In this document: piece after piece, positions 43,916-51,174 of the stretch
Position numbering within the stretch: position 1 is the stretch's first letter
How the letters are laid out: each line of letters begins with the position of its first letter
NCBI RefSeq assembly: GCF_036662795.1
Contig: NZ_JBAFWZ010000010.1
Span: 1 to 64,000 of the forward strand
DNA length: 64,000 nucleotides
DNA from: Lysinibacillus_B sp036662795
GTDB lineage: Bacteria; Bacillota; Bacilli; Bacillales_A; Planococcaceae
Reading direction: 5' to 3'
The notes under the pieces: generated by a model
What the model saw: only the letters and a program-made list of their open reading frames with translations
Database searches by the model: none
Told to the model about the DNA's origin: nothing
Translations under genes and position numbers: made by a program

Positions 43916-44132
43916 AGGCTGGTTATGTAATAACTGCGGTCATATACACGAAGCGACCGAGCAGTTAACCGAATTAGGCTTTGTCTGGTACGACGAGCAC
44001 ACAAGCCGTACACGTTGCGAAAATTGCGGTGCATACACCTTGCAGCGTGTAACGAGCTACGACAACCAGGGTTATCCGATAGCTGGGTACTTCCTGGTAG
44101 TCCTACCGAAAAACAAGATACGGAAGGGGTAA
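43908..44132 (+). CDS. zinc-ribbon protein
   Basis: A 74-aa protein with two CxxC pairs (CNNCGH at about 8-13 and CENCGA at about 43-48) forming a zinc ribbon, then a hydrophobic strand-rich end. The ATG at 43908 overlaps the upstream stop by eight bases and lies behind a TTGCACGTG stretch with no strong site, so coupling is likely. Confidence 0.72.
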   Translation: MNKGWLCNNCGHIHEATEQLTELGFVWYDEHTSRTRCENCGAYTLQRVTSYDNQGYPIAGYFLVVLPKNKIRKG

Positions 44133-44139
44133 TTACAAA

Positions 44140-44595
44140 ATGGATCAATACAATAGCTTAATAGCGCCAGAAAACATTCAATATGTTAACAACTTAGTAG
44201 ACGCTACGTTAGAAGACGTTATGAAAATTGAAGCGGAAATCGAGGGAGCTTACGCGAATCGCGCCTCTCTCATTAAAGAAATTAAACAGCTGGAAGGCGG
44301 TATACAGCTAGAAGAAGCGAATGCCTTTATGACAATCGCAGAAGACAATACAGTCCAAATTGATGGTCGTAAGGTAAAGCTATCTAATGCAGAAATGCGA
44401 AGCATGTACCAAAAATATGTAACAGCCGAAACACGTAAGCAGTTGATTGAGAAGCAAGCTGACTTAGCGGAAATCGATACGAATATCACGCTATTAAAAG
44501 ACCGCTGGGACATGGTGAAGTCTAGTGCGAACTTAGTAGAAGCACGCAGCTGGGCGCAAGGCAACCTTCTGAAATTCTTAAGCAGCAAGGGGTGA
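44140..44595 (+). CDS. phage helical protein of unknown function
   Basis: A 151-aa protein with coiled-coil segments at both ends and a short middle (DNTVQIDGRKVKLS). Preceded by GGAAGGGGTAAT. It resembles small helical proteins often found in phage recombination operons, but no family was identified. Confidence 0.65.
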   Translation: MDQYNSLIAPENIQYVNNLVDATLEDVMKIEAEIEGAYANRASLIKEIKQLEGGIQLEEANAFMTIAEDNTVQIDGRKVKLSNAEMRSMYQKYVTAETRKQLIEKQADLAEIDTNITLLKDRWDMVKSSANLVEARSWAQGNLLKFLSSKG

Positions 44596-44599
44596 TTCT

Positions 44600-44791
44600 G
44601 TGGACGAAGTAATGATGTTAGTACCGCCTGGTGCGCCATTACCGAACCCAGGTGAATATGTAGAAGCAAGAAGCGATTTAACCGACCAGGTTTATCAAGT
44701 AAAAGTGAAAAAGCTTATTAGCTTACGTTGGAATAAACAAGGAGATTTGATTGTTGAATTCACATACAGCCATAAAAAATTGAAGGGGTGA
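44600..44791 (+). CDS. small phage protein of unknown function
   Basis: A 63-aa protein starting with a GTG behind AAGGGGTGATT, with a beta-strand-rich end (VYQVKVKKLISLRW...LIVEFTYS) suggestive of a small barrel. It ends one base before the lipoprotein gene. Confidence 0.65.
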   Translation: MDEVMMLVPPGAPLPNPGEYVEARSDLTDQVYQVKVKKLISLRWNKQGDLIVEFTYSHKKLKG

Positions 44792-44792
44792 C

Positions 44793-44987
44793 ATGATGAA
44801 AAAGCGTATTTTACTTTTACCATTAGCTGCTATGTGGGTGTTAGCAGGATGCGAAGAAGACACAATTATCTACGAAGGCGAAGAAAAGCCTGTTAGTGTT
44901 GTCGAAGAAATCATTTCGGACAAGCTAGAGGTGGAAAACCCAGAATTAGATCTTGATGTGAATATCACAGAAGATACAGAAGATTAG
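44793..44987 (+). CDS. small phage lipoprotein
   Basis: A 64-aa protein with a short signal peptide (KKRILLLPLAAMWVLAGC) and lipobox LAGC, then an acidic tail of about 45 residues. It would be anchored outside the membrane. Two ATG codons (44793 and 44796) follow AAGGGGTGAC. Lipoproteins in temperate phages often block superinfection, which is a possible role, but it is embedded in a replication operon rather than beside the repressor. Confidence 0.75.
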   Translation: MMKKRILLLPLAAMWVLAGCEEDTIIYEGEEKPVSVVEEIISDKLEVENPELDLDVNITEDTED

Positions 44988-44997
44988 GGGGTACAAA

Positions 44998-45528
44998 ATG
45001 GACCCGAAAACGCAAGCGCTACGAAATAAGCAACGCGAACGACATGATCGCGGACATGACTTCCAGAAGGAAATACAAAACAGCTGGAGATTAGTACCTA
45101 ATGTATGGACGATTCCAATTAAAGATGGTCGAGGCGGTAGTCGCCCAGGGGACCGTTTAGTTATTACACAAAAGGCGAACTACTTAACGGAGCTAAAACG
45201 TACGGCGAAAAAGTCATTCGACTTAGGTTTTCTTCGACCGAATCAGATACGCGGGTTAGTAGACTTCGACCAAGTAATAGAAAAGAATATAGGTTTAGTG
45301 TTTGTTAGCTTCTTAGATTTACCACATGTAGACGAAGCATACGCTATCCGATTAACAACAGCCATTCGTTATATGCAGCGTGAAGGAAAAAACAGTATTC
45401 CTTTAGCTGACTTGCGAAAAGGCGCGACACTATCAGGCGTACCAATTGCGGTTAAAATTCCGAGGTTAGATACGGCAGATAGTAAATACGATCTGCAAGG
45501 GGTGGTCGAGTGCTACAAATATTTATAA
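44998..45528 (+). CDS. RecU/Holliday junction resolvase-like phage nuclease
   Basis: A 176-aa protein with a PD-(D/E)xK nuclease pattern: the acidic helix near the start (GHDFQKEIQNSW), GD in SRPGDRLVI near 58-66, and ELKRT near 72-76. This layout is that of phage RecU-like or VRR-type resolvases. TAGGGGGTAC precedes the ATG. It overlaps the next gene (helicase) by 19 bases. Confidence 0.75.
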   Translation: MDPKTQALRNKQRERHDRGHDFQKEIQNSWRLVPNVWTIPIKDGRGGSRPGDRLVITQKANYLTELKRTAKKSFDLGFLRPNQIRGLVDFDQVIEKNIGLVFVSFLDLPHVDEAYAIRLTTAIRYMQREGKNSIPLADLRKGATLSGVPIAVKIPRLDTADSKYDLQGVVECYKYL

Positions 45529-47171
45529 CAAACAACATTCGCATACGTGGGGCTAATACGCCGTTACGTGCTGCGGTTACAAAAGCTTTAACCTTCGAAA
45601 ACCCTGCTTATAAAAAATTAAAGCGTATGGGTAGACGAGCGTGGGGGATTGATCCCCGTCTGGAACTATTTATTTATGACCAGGGGGACATAGTAACACC
45701 GAGGGGCTTCCAAGAGGAACTAGAGGCTATCTTACGAACACAAGGCTATGATCCTCATAAAGTAATTGCTACTAGATTAACAGAAGGTAGAGAAGTAGAG
45801 TTCGGCTGGAATGAGGCATGGGAGCTTCGTAGCTATCAAGAGCCATTCGTTAACGCCATAGTACAGAAAAACGGCGTAGGAATTGCGCCAGCAGGGAGCG
45901 GTAAGACCATCATGGGCCTACGTTATGTAGCCGAAAAAGGCGTATCTGCTGTATGGCTTACGCATACGACAGACTTAATGTACCAGACAGCTGGGAAAGC
46001 CGAGAAGGTCCTTAAGAACGTCGGGAAAATTGGTTTCTTCGGTGACGGTAACCACGATTGGGGTGACGGTAAGTTAATTATCGCAACCGTACAGACCTTA
46101 CAACAAAACCCTCACTTAGTGGACGCAATGAACGAATTTGTAGGTACTGTGGTGATCGATGAAGCACACCATTTTCCAGCTGTGCAATTTATCGATACGG
46201 CAGGACGTTTTAAAGCGAAAAATATGTTAGGTGTAACAGCTACGCCAGAGCGGAAAGACGGTCTAGAAATGTACCTTCATAAAGGAATTGGACCAGAGCT
46301 TCACCGTGTGCTGCGTGACGATCTATACGCTAGTGGCGAACTGATTTTACCCGAAGTGAAGTTTATCTATACGGACTTCAACTTCGATACGGCGAGTGAT
46401 CGAAACGAAATCGACAGCGTAGAAGCAGGCGGGGATGATATGGACTACACAGACCTTATTAACCGCTTAATCAATAGTGAATCACGTGCAAAGTTAGTCG
46501 CACAAACGATTGTAGATGCAGCACCAAATGGTCACGCAATCGTTATCGCTGAAAGCGTGAGGTACTGCTTCGTCCTACAGGAGCTTGTAGACAAGCTGCT
46601 TAAGGAAAAAGGTTTACACATACCTACAGCTGTAGTACATGGGGGCATCAGTCGGTATAAGTGGCAGTACACACCAGGTAAAAATGTTATCGAGACAAAA
46701 AGGGATAACAAAGACCGAATGAAATATAAAGTCGAGGCTTACACAGCGGAAGAATTTGCAGCATGGCAAGTAACACCAGGACAACGTAAAGCCATTATGA
46801 AAGCCTGCGACAGAAAAGAAATAGGCATCCTTTTCGCTACACAGCTAGCACGTGAGGGGCTAGACATGCCTCACCTGGTGAGTGGTTTCATGGTCATGCC
46901 GAAGCGTGGTGACGATGGTGGAAAGGATAACGGTGGTAGCGTCGAGCAAGAAATTGGACGTATCCAGCGTAAAGATCCTTCTAACCCAAATAAAAAGGCT
47001 ACCTGGTACGATTTCGTTGACTACGACGTCGGCGTATTCCGACAGCAGTACCAAAGCAGGCGCCGTGTGTATAAGCGTCTAGGAATTAAATTACCGAACA
47101 AGCCGAAAACAGAAAAGGATCAAATCGAGGCCTTTTTAAACAGCAAAGCTTATTTAGATTTACCTTATTAA
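45510..47171 (+). CDS. superfamily 2 DNA helicase (UvsW/DEAD-like)
   Basis: A 553-aa helicase. A basic N-terminal domain (residues 1-95) precedes Walker A APAGSGKTIMGL near residue 130, the DEAH box VVIDEAHHFPA, TATPERKDG, and the C-terminal lobe with ATQLAREGLDMPHL and IGRIQRKDP. This resembles phage UvsW/ComF-like helicases that remodel recombination and replication forks. The GTG start follows AAGGGGTGG within the nuclease gene. Confidence 0.88.
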   Translation: MLQIFITNNIRIRGANTPLRAAVTKALTFENPAYKKLKRMGRRAWGIDPRLELFIYDQGDIVTPRGFQEELEAILRTQGYDPHKVIATRLTEGREVEFGWNEAWELRSYQEPFVNAIVQKNGVGIAPAGSGKTIMGLRYVAEKGVSAVWLTHTTDLMYQTAGKAEKVLKNVGKIGFFGDGNHDWGDGKLIIATVQTLQQNPHLVDAMNEFVGTVVIDEAHHFPAVQFIDTAGRFKAKNMLGVTATPERKDGLEMYLHKGIGPELHRVLRDDLYASGELILPEVKFIYTDFNFDTASDRNEIDSVEAGGDDMDYTDLINRLINSESRAKLVAQTIVDAAPNGHAIVIAESVRYCFVLQELVDKLLKEKGLHIPTAVVHGGISRYKWQYTPGKNVIETKRDNKDRMKYKVEAYTAEEFAAWQVTPGQRKAIMKACDRKEIGILFATQLAREGLDMPHLVSGFMVMPKRGDDGGKDNGGSVEQEIGRIQRKDPSNPNKKATWYDFVDYDVGVFRQQYQSRRRVYKRLGIKLPNKPKTEKDQIEAFLNSKAYLDLPY

Positions 47172-47191
47172 CGGTTTAATAGTTTTTCACG

Positions 47192-47200
47192 CATGTGTAT
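47192..47200 (+). promoter_or_regulatory. CATGTGTAT motif behind the helicase gene
   Basis: One of five CATGTGT(A)-type boxes in prophage gaps (others at 51134, 56389, 63357 and, inverted, 63439). It begins 20 bases after the helicase stop, followed by an A/T-rich stretch and the next gene's ribosome binding site. Confidence 0.5.
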
Positions 47201-47251
47201 AAAACTTTATTAAATAAATTTAAAATTCACAATCAAAAGGAGAATGCGAGT

Positions 47252-48004
47252 ATGGCAGAAAAAGAAATGCAAGCAACAGAAAACGGTACAGGGGTAGACA
47301 CTAATACGGGGGAGATTGTAGAGAAAAAAACGAACGCCGTAGCAACGCAGGCAACAGGTAGTAGCTACATTACAATGATCCTGGAAGAAACAAAACGAGG
47401 CTTTATAGAAGCGAACGCTGGTATGGACCTTGACTTCGTGCGTATGGGCGATTGGTTAACAATCGATTCGAAAGGAAACTTCGTAGAGAAGGACGACGAC
47501 ACGGTTAAATACGGCGATAGCATCGACGTAGTAGTAGGTTATGGCGAACAGCGTTACAGCTTATGGGGTCACGAAGGAAGCCCAGAAGAAGGGCAGTTAA
47601 TCGTTGCAGAACCAAAACGTGACGACGCGTTAGCAGCGTTAGGTGAGTATTTAGCGCAGAACCCAGAAGCAGCGGAGCGCTATAGCGAGGAAGATGTAAA
47701 ACTTCGTTACATGGCGTACGTGGTGCCTGTGGCGACATTAACACCAGATGATTTCCCGAAAATCTACTTAATGAGCTTCTCGCAAACAGACAGCTTCGGC
47801 TGGGGACGTTACGCAATGAATTGCTTCCAGGGCAAATACAAAAATGCTGGAGTACCTTCACGTACAGCTGTTAATAAAGTGGTTACACGCTTAACGACAG
47901 CAGAACGTAAGCAGGAATCCCGTAAATGGATCGGTATCGACTTTACGCCTGTAGGTTTATTTGACCCGAAAGACTTCGGTATTAACCCAGAAGAACAACA
48001 ATAA
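47252..48004 (+). CDS. phage protein, possible single-stranded DNA-binding protein
   Basis: A 250-aa soluble protein. A polar N-terminus is followed by a beta-rich domain (FVRMGDWLTIDSKGNFVEK, GDSIDVVVGYGEQRYSLWG) and a tryptophan-containing end (SFSQTDSFGWGRYAMNCFQGKY, ESRKWIGIDFTPVGLFDP). Its place directly before the primase-helicase and its OB-like strand pattern suggest ssDNA binding; no signature proves it. The ATG at 47252 has AAAAGGAGA before it; an upstream in-frame ATG at 47195 lies within the CATGTGTAT box. Confidence 0.7.
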   Translation: MAEKEMQATENGTGVDTNTGEIVEKKTNAVATQATGSSYITMILEETKRGFIEANAGMDLDFVRMGDWLTIDSKGNFVEKDDDTVKYGDSIDVVVGYGEQRYSLWGHEGSPEEGQLIVAEPKRDDALAALGEYLAQNPEAAERYSEEDVKLRYMAYVVPVATLTPDDFPKIYLMSFSQTDSFGWGRYAMNCFQGKYKNAGVPSRTAVNKVVTRLTTAERKQESRKWIGIDFTPVGLFDPKDFGINPEEQQ

Positions 48005-48027
48005 GCAATTACTAGGGGGCGTCACGT

Positions 48028-51000
48028 ATGGCGAAAGAGAAACAACTAACAGCGGAAGACTACGTTTACGTTGACGCCTGGTATAGCGATCAAAACGGTA
48101 AGGGTATTCCCTGGAAACGAATAAAAAAAGAGGAAGTTAAAGCGTTCCAAAACGATGAAGCATTCAACTTTAACTGTTTCACAACTGTACAAAGTTTTGC
48201 AGGGAAAACAAAACAAAAAAGCGGGGAAGTATTTCTAGCCCCGCTTTATTTTGACCTTGACCATGAAGACAATCCAGCTATTAGCCAGGCAGACGCTGTT
48301 AAACTGATTGAATTCTTTACAGAAGAATTAGACATAAGGGAAAGCGACATATGGGTGTACTTCTCCGGATCAAAAGGCTTCCATATCTTAATTAACAGCC
48401 AGGCGCTAGGAATCGAGCCTGGTTTCGATTTACACAAAGTATTTAAGCATATCGCGGGTTACTTAGTTCACAGGCTGGAACTGCAAAGCCTGGACTTAGT
48501 TGTATATACGGCTAAACGTATGTTACGACTACCGAATACAATTCACCAGAAAACACGTAAGTACAAGATTGAGTTAACGATTGACGAGCTTAAGGATAAA
48601 ACACTAGACGAAATTAAGGAAATGGCAGGGCAGCCGAGACGACCAGAAGAATTAAAATATACGTCAGCAGCACGAAAAGAAGCGTTAGCCCTGCGAACAT
48701 CGGCAGCGCATTTTTACAAAGATAAACGTAAGGAATTCTTAGAAGCGGCTGCCACGTCAAAAAAGCAATACGACACAGAGACCTTTAGCTTTAAAAAGGG
48801 AAAGCCCCCTGTATGCGTGGAAGACATTCTTAATAACGGCTGGAAGAAAGACGGCGACCGTAACCAGGCAACTGTACAGCTTGCTTGTTACTTTAAGGAT
48901 GCAGGTCACACGAAAGACGAAACTCTAGCAATCTTAGAAGAATGGGTAGTTCGCTTCACCAGCTCGAAAGGTTACGAGAAACGCCAACGAGTAGCAAATA
49001 CTCGCGGCGTAGTAGATACCGTATTTAGTGAAGATAATACGTACAAATTCGGTTGTGCCTTCATTCGCAGTTTACACGGCGAGAAAATACCAGGTAATAA
49101 AGAGTACGATCGTGTAGCTTGTGCTGGGTCATTATGTCACGCACTTGCCAAAGCGACAGCTGACGAGGAAAAAGCCGAACTACTCCCATTAGCTGCAACA
49201 GGCAATGCAGATTACGCAGACAAGCCTGTTCGCACACGAGTATTGATTGCTGGGAAAAAGCATACGCCGTATATCGTACCAAAGAAGATCGAGTACAGCT
49301 GCTGGGGTCGTGAAAATTGTAAAAAGACAACATGCCCGCTATACGATATTCCGAGTAACACATCGTACAAGGACTTGGGCGTACATGACCGTGAGCTTAT
49401 CCAAATGACGGGAATCGGTGACGACAATATTAAAGGTATTCTTAAGCAGCTTTCGGGTATTCCGAACTGTGCAAAATACAATACAGAAGTTATCGAGCAA
49501 GTAAACGTAGATGAAATTTTAGTTATCCCTATGGCCGAGGACAAACAAGAAGATGAAGCGCTTGTAGGGAAAGGGGACGAAGGGAAATACGTATTACGTC
49601 GTGTTTATTCGATAGGCGACCTTCGAATCAATGAAAACAAGTATTACGAAATCATGGGGTATGTATATCCTCACCCGAAAAACCAAGAAAGTACCATTCT
49701 AGTAAAAAGCGTGAAGCCGTTACAGGACGTCGTAGAGAGCTTCCAACTGACAGACGAGGTAAAGGAGAGCCTGGGGGTTTTCCAACCCGCAGACTACAGT
49801 CCTGTGGCGATAGAAGAAAAGCTAGCGGCGATCGTCAATGACCTAACGTACAATGTAACGAAAATCGTAGAGCGTGACGACATTTTGCTAGGCGTCCTAC
49901 TCGTTTATCATTCGGTATTACGCTTCAATGTCCCCTGGGCAAACGAACCAATTCGTGGCTGGGTGGAAATGAAGATCGTAGGAGATACAGGAACAGGTAA
50001 GTCCGAACTGATTAGCAACATTATGAAGTTCGCGGGGCTAGGTGCTCGCGTCAATGCGGAGAGTACAAGCCGTACAGGTCTAACATACAAGATGGAACAA
50101 AGCGGTGCTGGGGGAGCCTGGTACATTGTCTGGGGCGCTTGGCCGTTAGCAGATAAAGAAATGATATGGGTGGACGAGGACACGGGTATTACAAAGGACG
50201 ACTACGGCGAAATGACCCTAGCACGTTCGGATGGAAAGCTGGAAGTTAAGCGGGCAGTTACAGCTGAAACAGCGTGCCGTGTACGTGCAATTCTTAGCGG
50301 GAACGTACCAAAAGGGAAACGATTAGCGGACTATGCACAGGGCGTAGAAAGCTTGAAAGAAGTTTTTAACAACGAGGATATTCGACGTTTTGACTTCGCT
50401 GCCTTCATGCGATCGAATGACGTAGCCGAAGAAGTGTATAACCAGAAAATCGGGACGTTCCCTTCGTTCCTGGATAGTCAGACACTTAAGAATAATATTC
50501 TTTTCGCCTGGTCAAGAACGCCAGAAGAAGTCTTATTTACTGACGAGACTATCGAAAAGCTTTTAGAAGTAGCGACGTCTTTAAGTAAGGTGTACGGAAA
50601 AGCAACAGACATACCGCTTGTTTCTCCTTCCGATCAACGAAACAAGGTCGCACGTTTATGTGTAGCGTTAGCGGCACTTACACATTCGGTAGACGAATCA
50701 GGCGAGCGTATTGTCGTGTTACCAGGTCACGTAGAGTTTATTTACGAATATTTAAAAGCATTGTATAACAGCCCTGGCGCTGGTCTTAACTACTATGCAC
50801 GATTGGCCATTAAGGAAGAAGATATGACACAGGAGCGCTATGACAAATTTACAGCTGAACTTAAGAAACTAGACACACTAAAGAATAACTTTAAATTCTA
50901 TGAATTTATTAAGTTATTCGCGCAGCAGAAATATTTAAGGCTAGGGGATATAGAAGCCATGCTTTCTATTGACCGAGAAGAAGCGAAATCAATTATAAAT

Positions 51001-51126
51001 CAGTTAGTACGTATGCGAATGATTATGAATACATCGGGCGGTTTTCGTAAGACCCCACGCTTTAACGCGTACATCCAATTTGCAATGCAGTTGGGGGTGT
51101 TTGACGATATGGAAGAAGACTACTAA
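48028..51126 (+). CDS. primase (AEP)-MCM-like helicase fusion, phage replication protein
   Basis: A 1032-aa multidomain replication protein. The N-terminal archaeo-eukaryotic primase domain has the catalytic pair D76/D78 in YFDLDHED, SGSKGFHI at 113-120 and a third acidic motif around D156 followed by RMLRLPN. A cysteine cluster (CWGRENCKKTTCPL, about residues 426-440) follows. The AAA+ part is MCM-like: Walker A GDTGTGKS at 652-659, STSRTGLT, Walker B MIWVDEDTG at 712-720, sensor 1 ILSGN near 751-755 and arginine finger EDIRRFDF near 782-789. A winged helix-like end follows. A phage-derived MCM with AEP domain is known from Bacillus cereus. It would both unwind and prime the phage fork. Confidence 0.9.
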   Translation: MAKEKQLTAEDYVYVDAWYSDQNGKGIPWKRIKKEEVKAFQNDEAFNFNCFTTVQSFAGKTKQKSGEVFLAPLYFDLDHEDNPAISQADAVKLIEFFTEELDIRESDIWVYFSGSKGFHILINSQALGIEPGFDLHKVFKHIAGYLVHRLELQSLDLVVYTAKRMLRLPNTIHQKTRKYKIELTIDELKDKTLDEIKEMAGQPRRPEELKYTSAARKEALALRTSAAHFYKDKRKEFLEAAATSKKQYDTETFSFKKGKPPVCVEDILNNGWKKDGDRNQATVQLACYFKDAGHTKDETLAILEEWVVRFTSSKGYEKRQRVANTRGVVDTVFSEDNTYKFGCAFIRSLHGEKIPGNKEYDRVACAGSLCHALAKATADEEKAELLPLAATGNADYADKPVRTRVLIAGKKHTPYIVPKKIEYSCWGRENCKKTTCPLYDIPSNTSYKDLGVHDRELIQMTGIGDDNIKGILKQLSGIPNCAKYNTEVIEQVNVDEILVIPMAEDKQEDEALVGKGDEGKYVLRRVYSIGDLRINENKYYEIMGYVYPHPKNQESTILVKSVKPLQDVVESFQLTDEVKESLGVFQPADYSPVAIEEKLAAIVNDLTYNVTKIVERDDILLGVLLVYHSVLRFNVPWANEPIRGWVEMKIVGDTGTGKSELISNIMKFAGLGARVNAESTSRTGLTYKMEQSGAGGAWYIVWGAWPLADKEMIWVDEDTGITKDDYGEMTLARSDGKLEVKRAVTAETACRVRAILSGNVPKGKRLADYAQGVESLKEVFNNEDIRRFDFAAFMRSNDVAEEVYNQKIGTFPSFLDSQTLKNNILFAWSRTPEEVLFTDETIEKLLEVATSLSKVYGKATDIPLVSPSDQRNKVARLCVALAALTHSVDESGERIVVLPGHVEFIYEYLKALYNSPGAGLNYYARLAIKEEDMTQERYDKFTAELKKLDTLKNNFKFYEFIKLFAQQKYLRLGDIEAMLSIDREEAKSIINQLVRMRMIMNTSGGFRKTPRFNAYIQFAMQLGVFDDMEEDY

Positions 51127-51130
51127 CAAT

Positions 51131-51142
51131 TCTCATGTGTAA
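51131..51142 (+). promoter_or_regulatory. TCTCATGTGTAA motif behind the primase-helicase gene
   Basis: Copy of the CATGTGTA box, starting five bases after the stop codon and about 35 bases ahead of the polymerase start. Confidence 0.5.
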
Positions 51143-51174
51143 CAAAATTTAAATAATGAAAAGAGGGTGAACGT

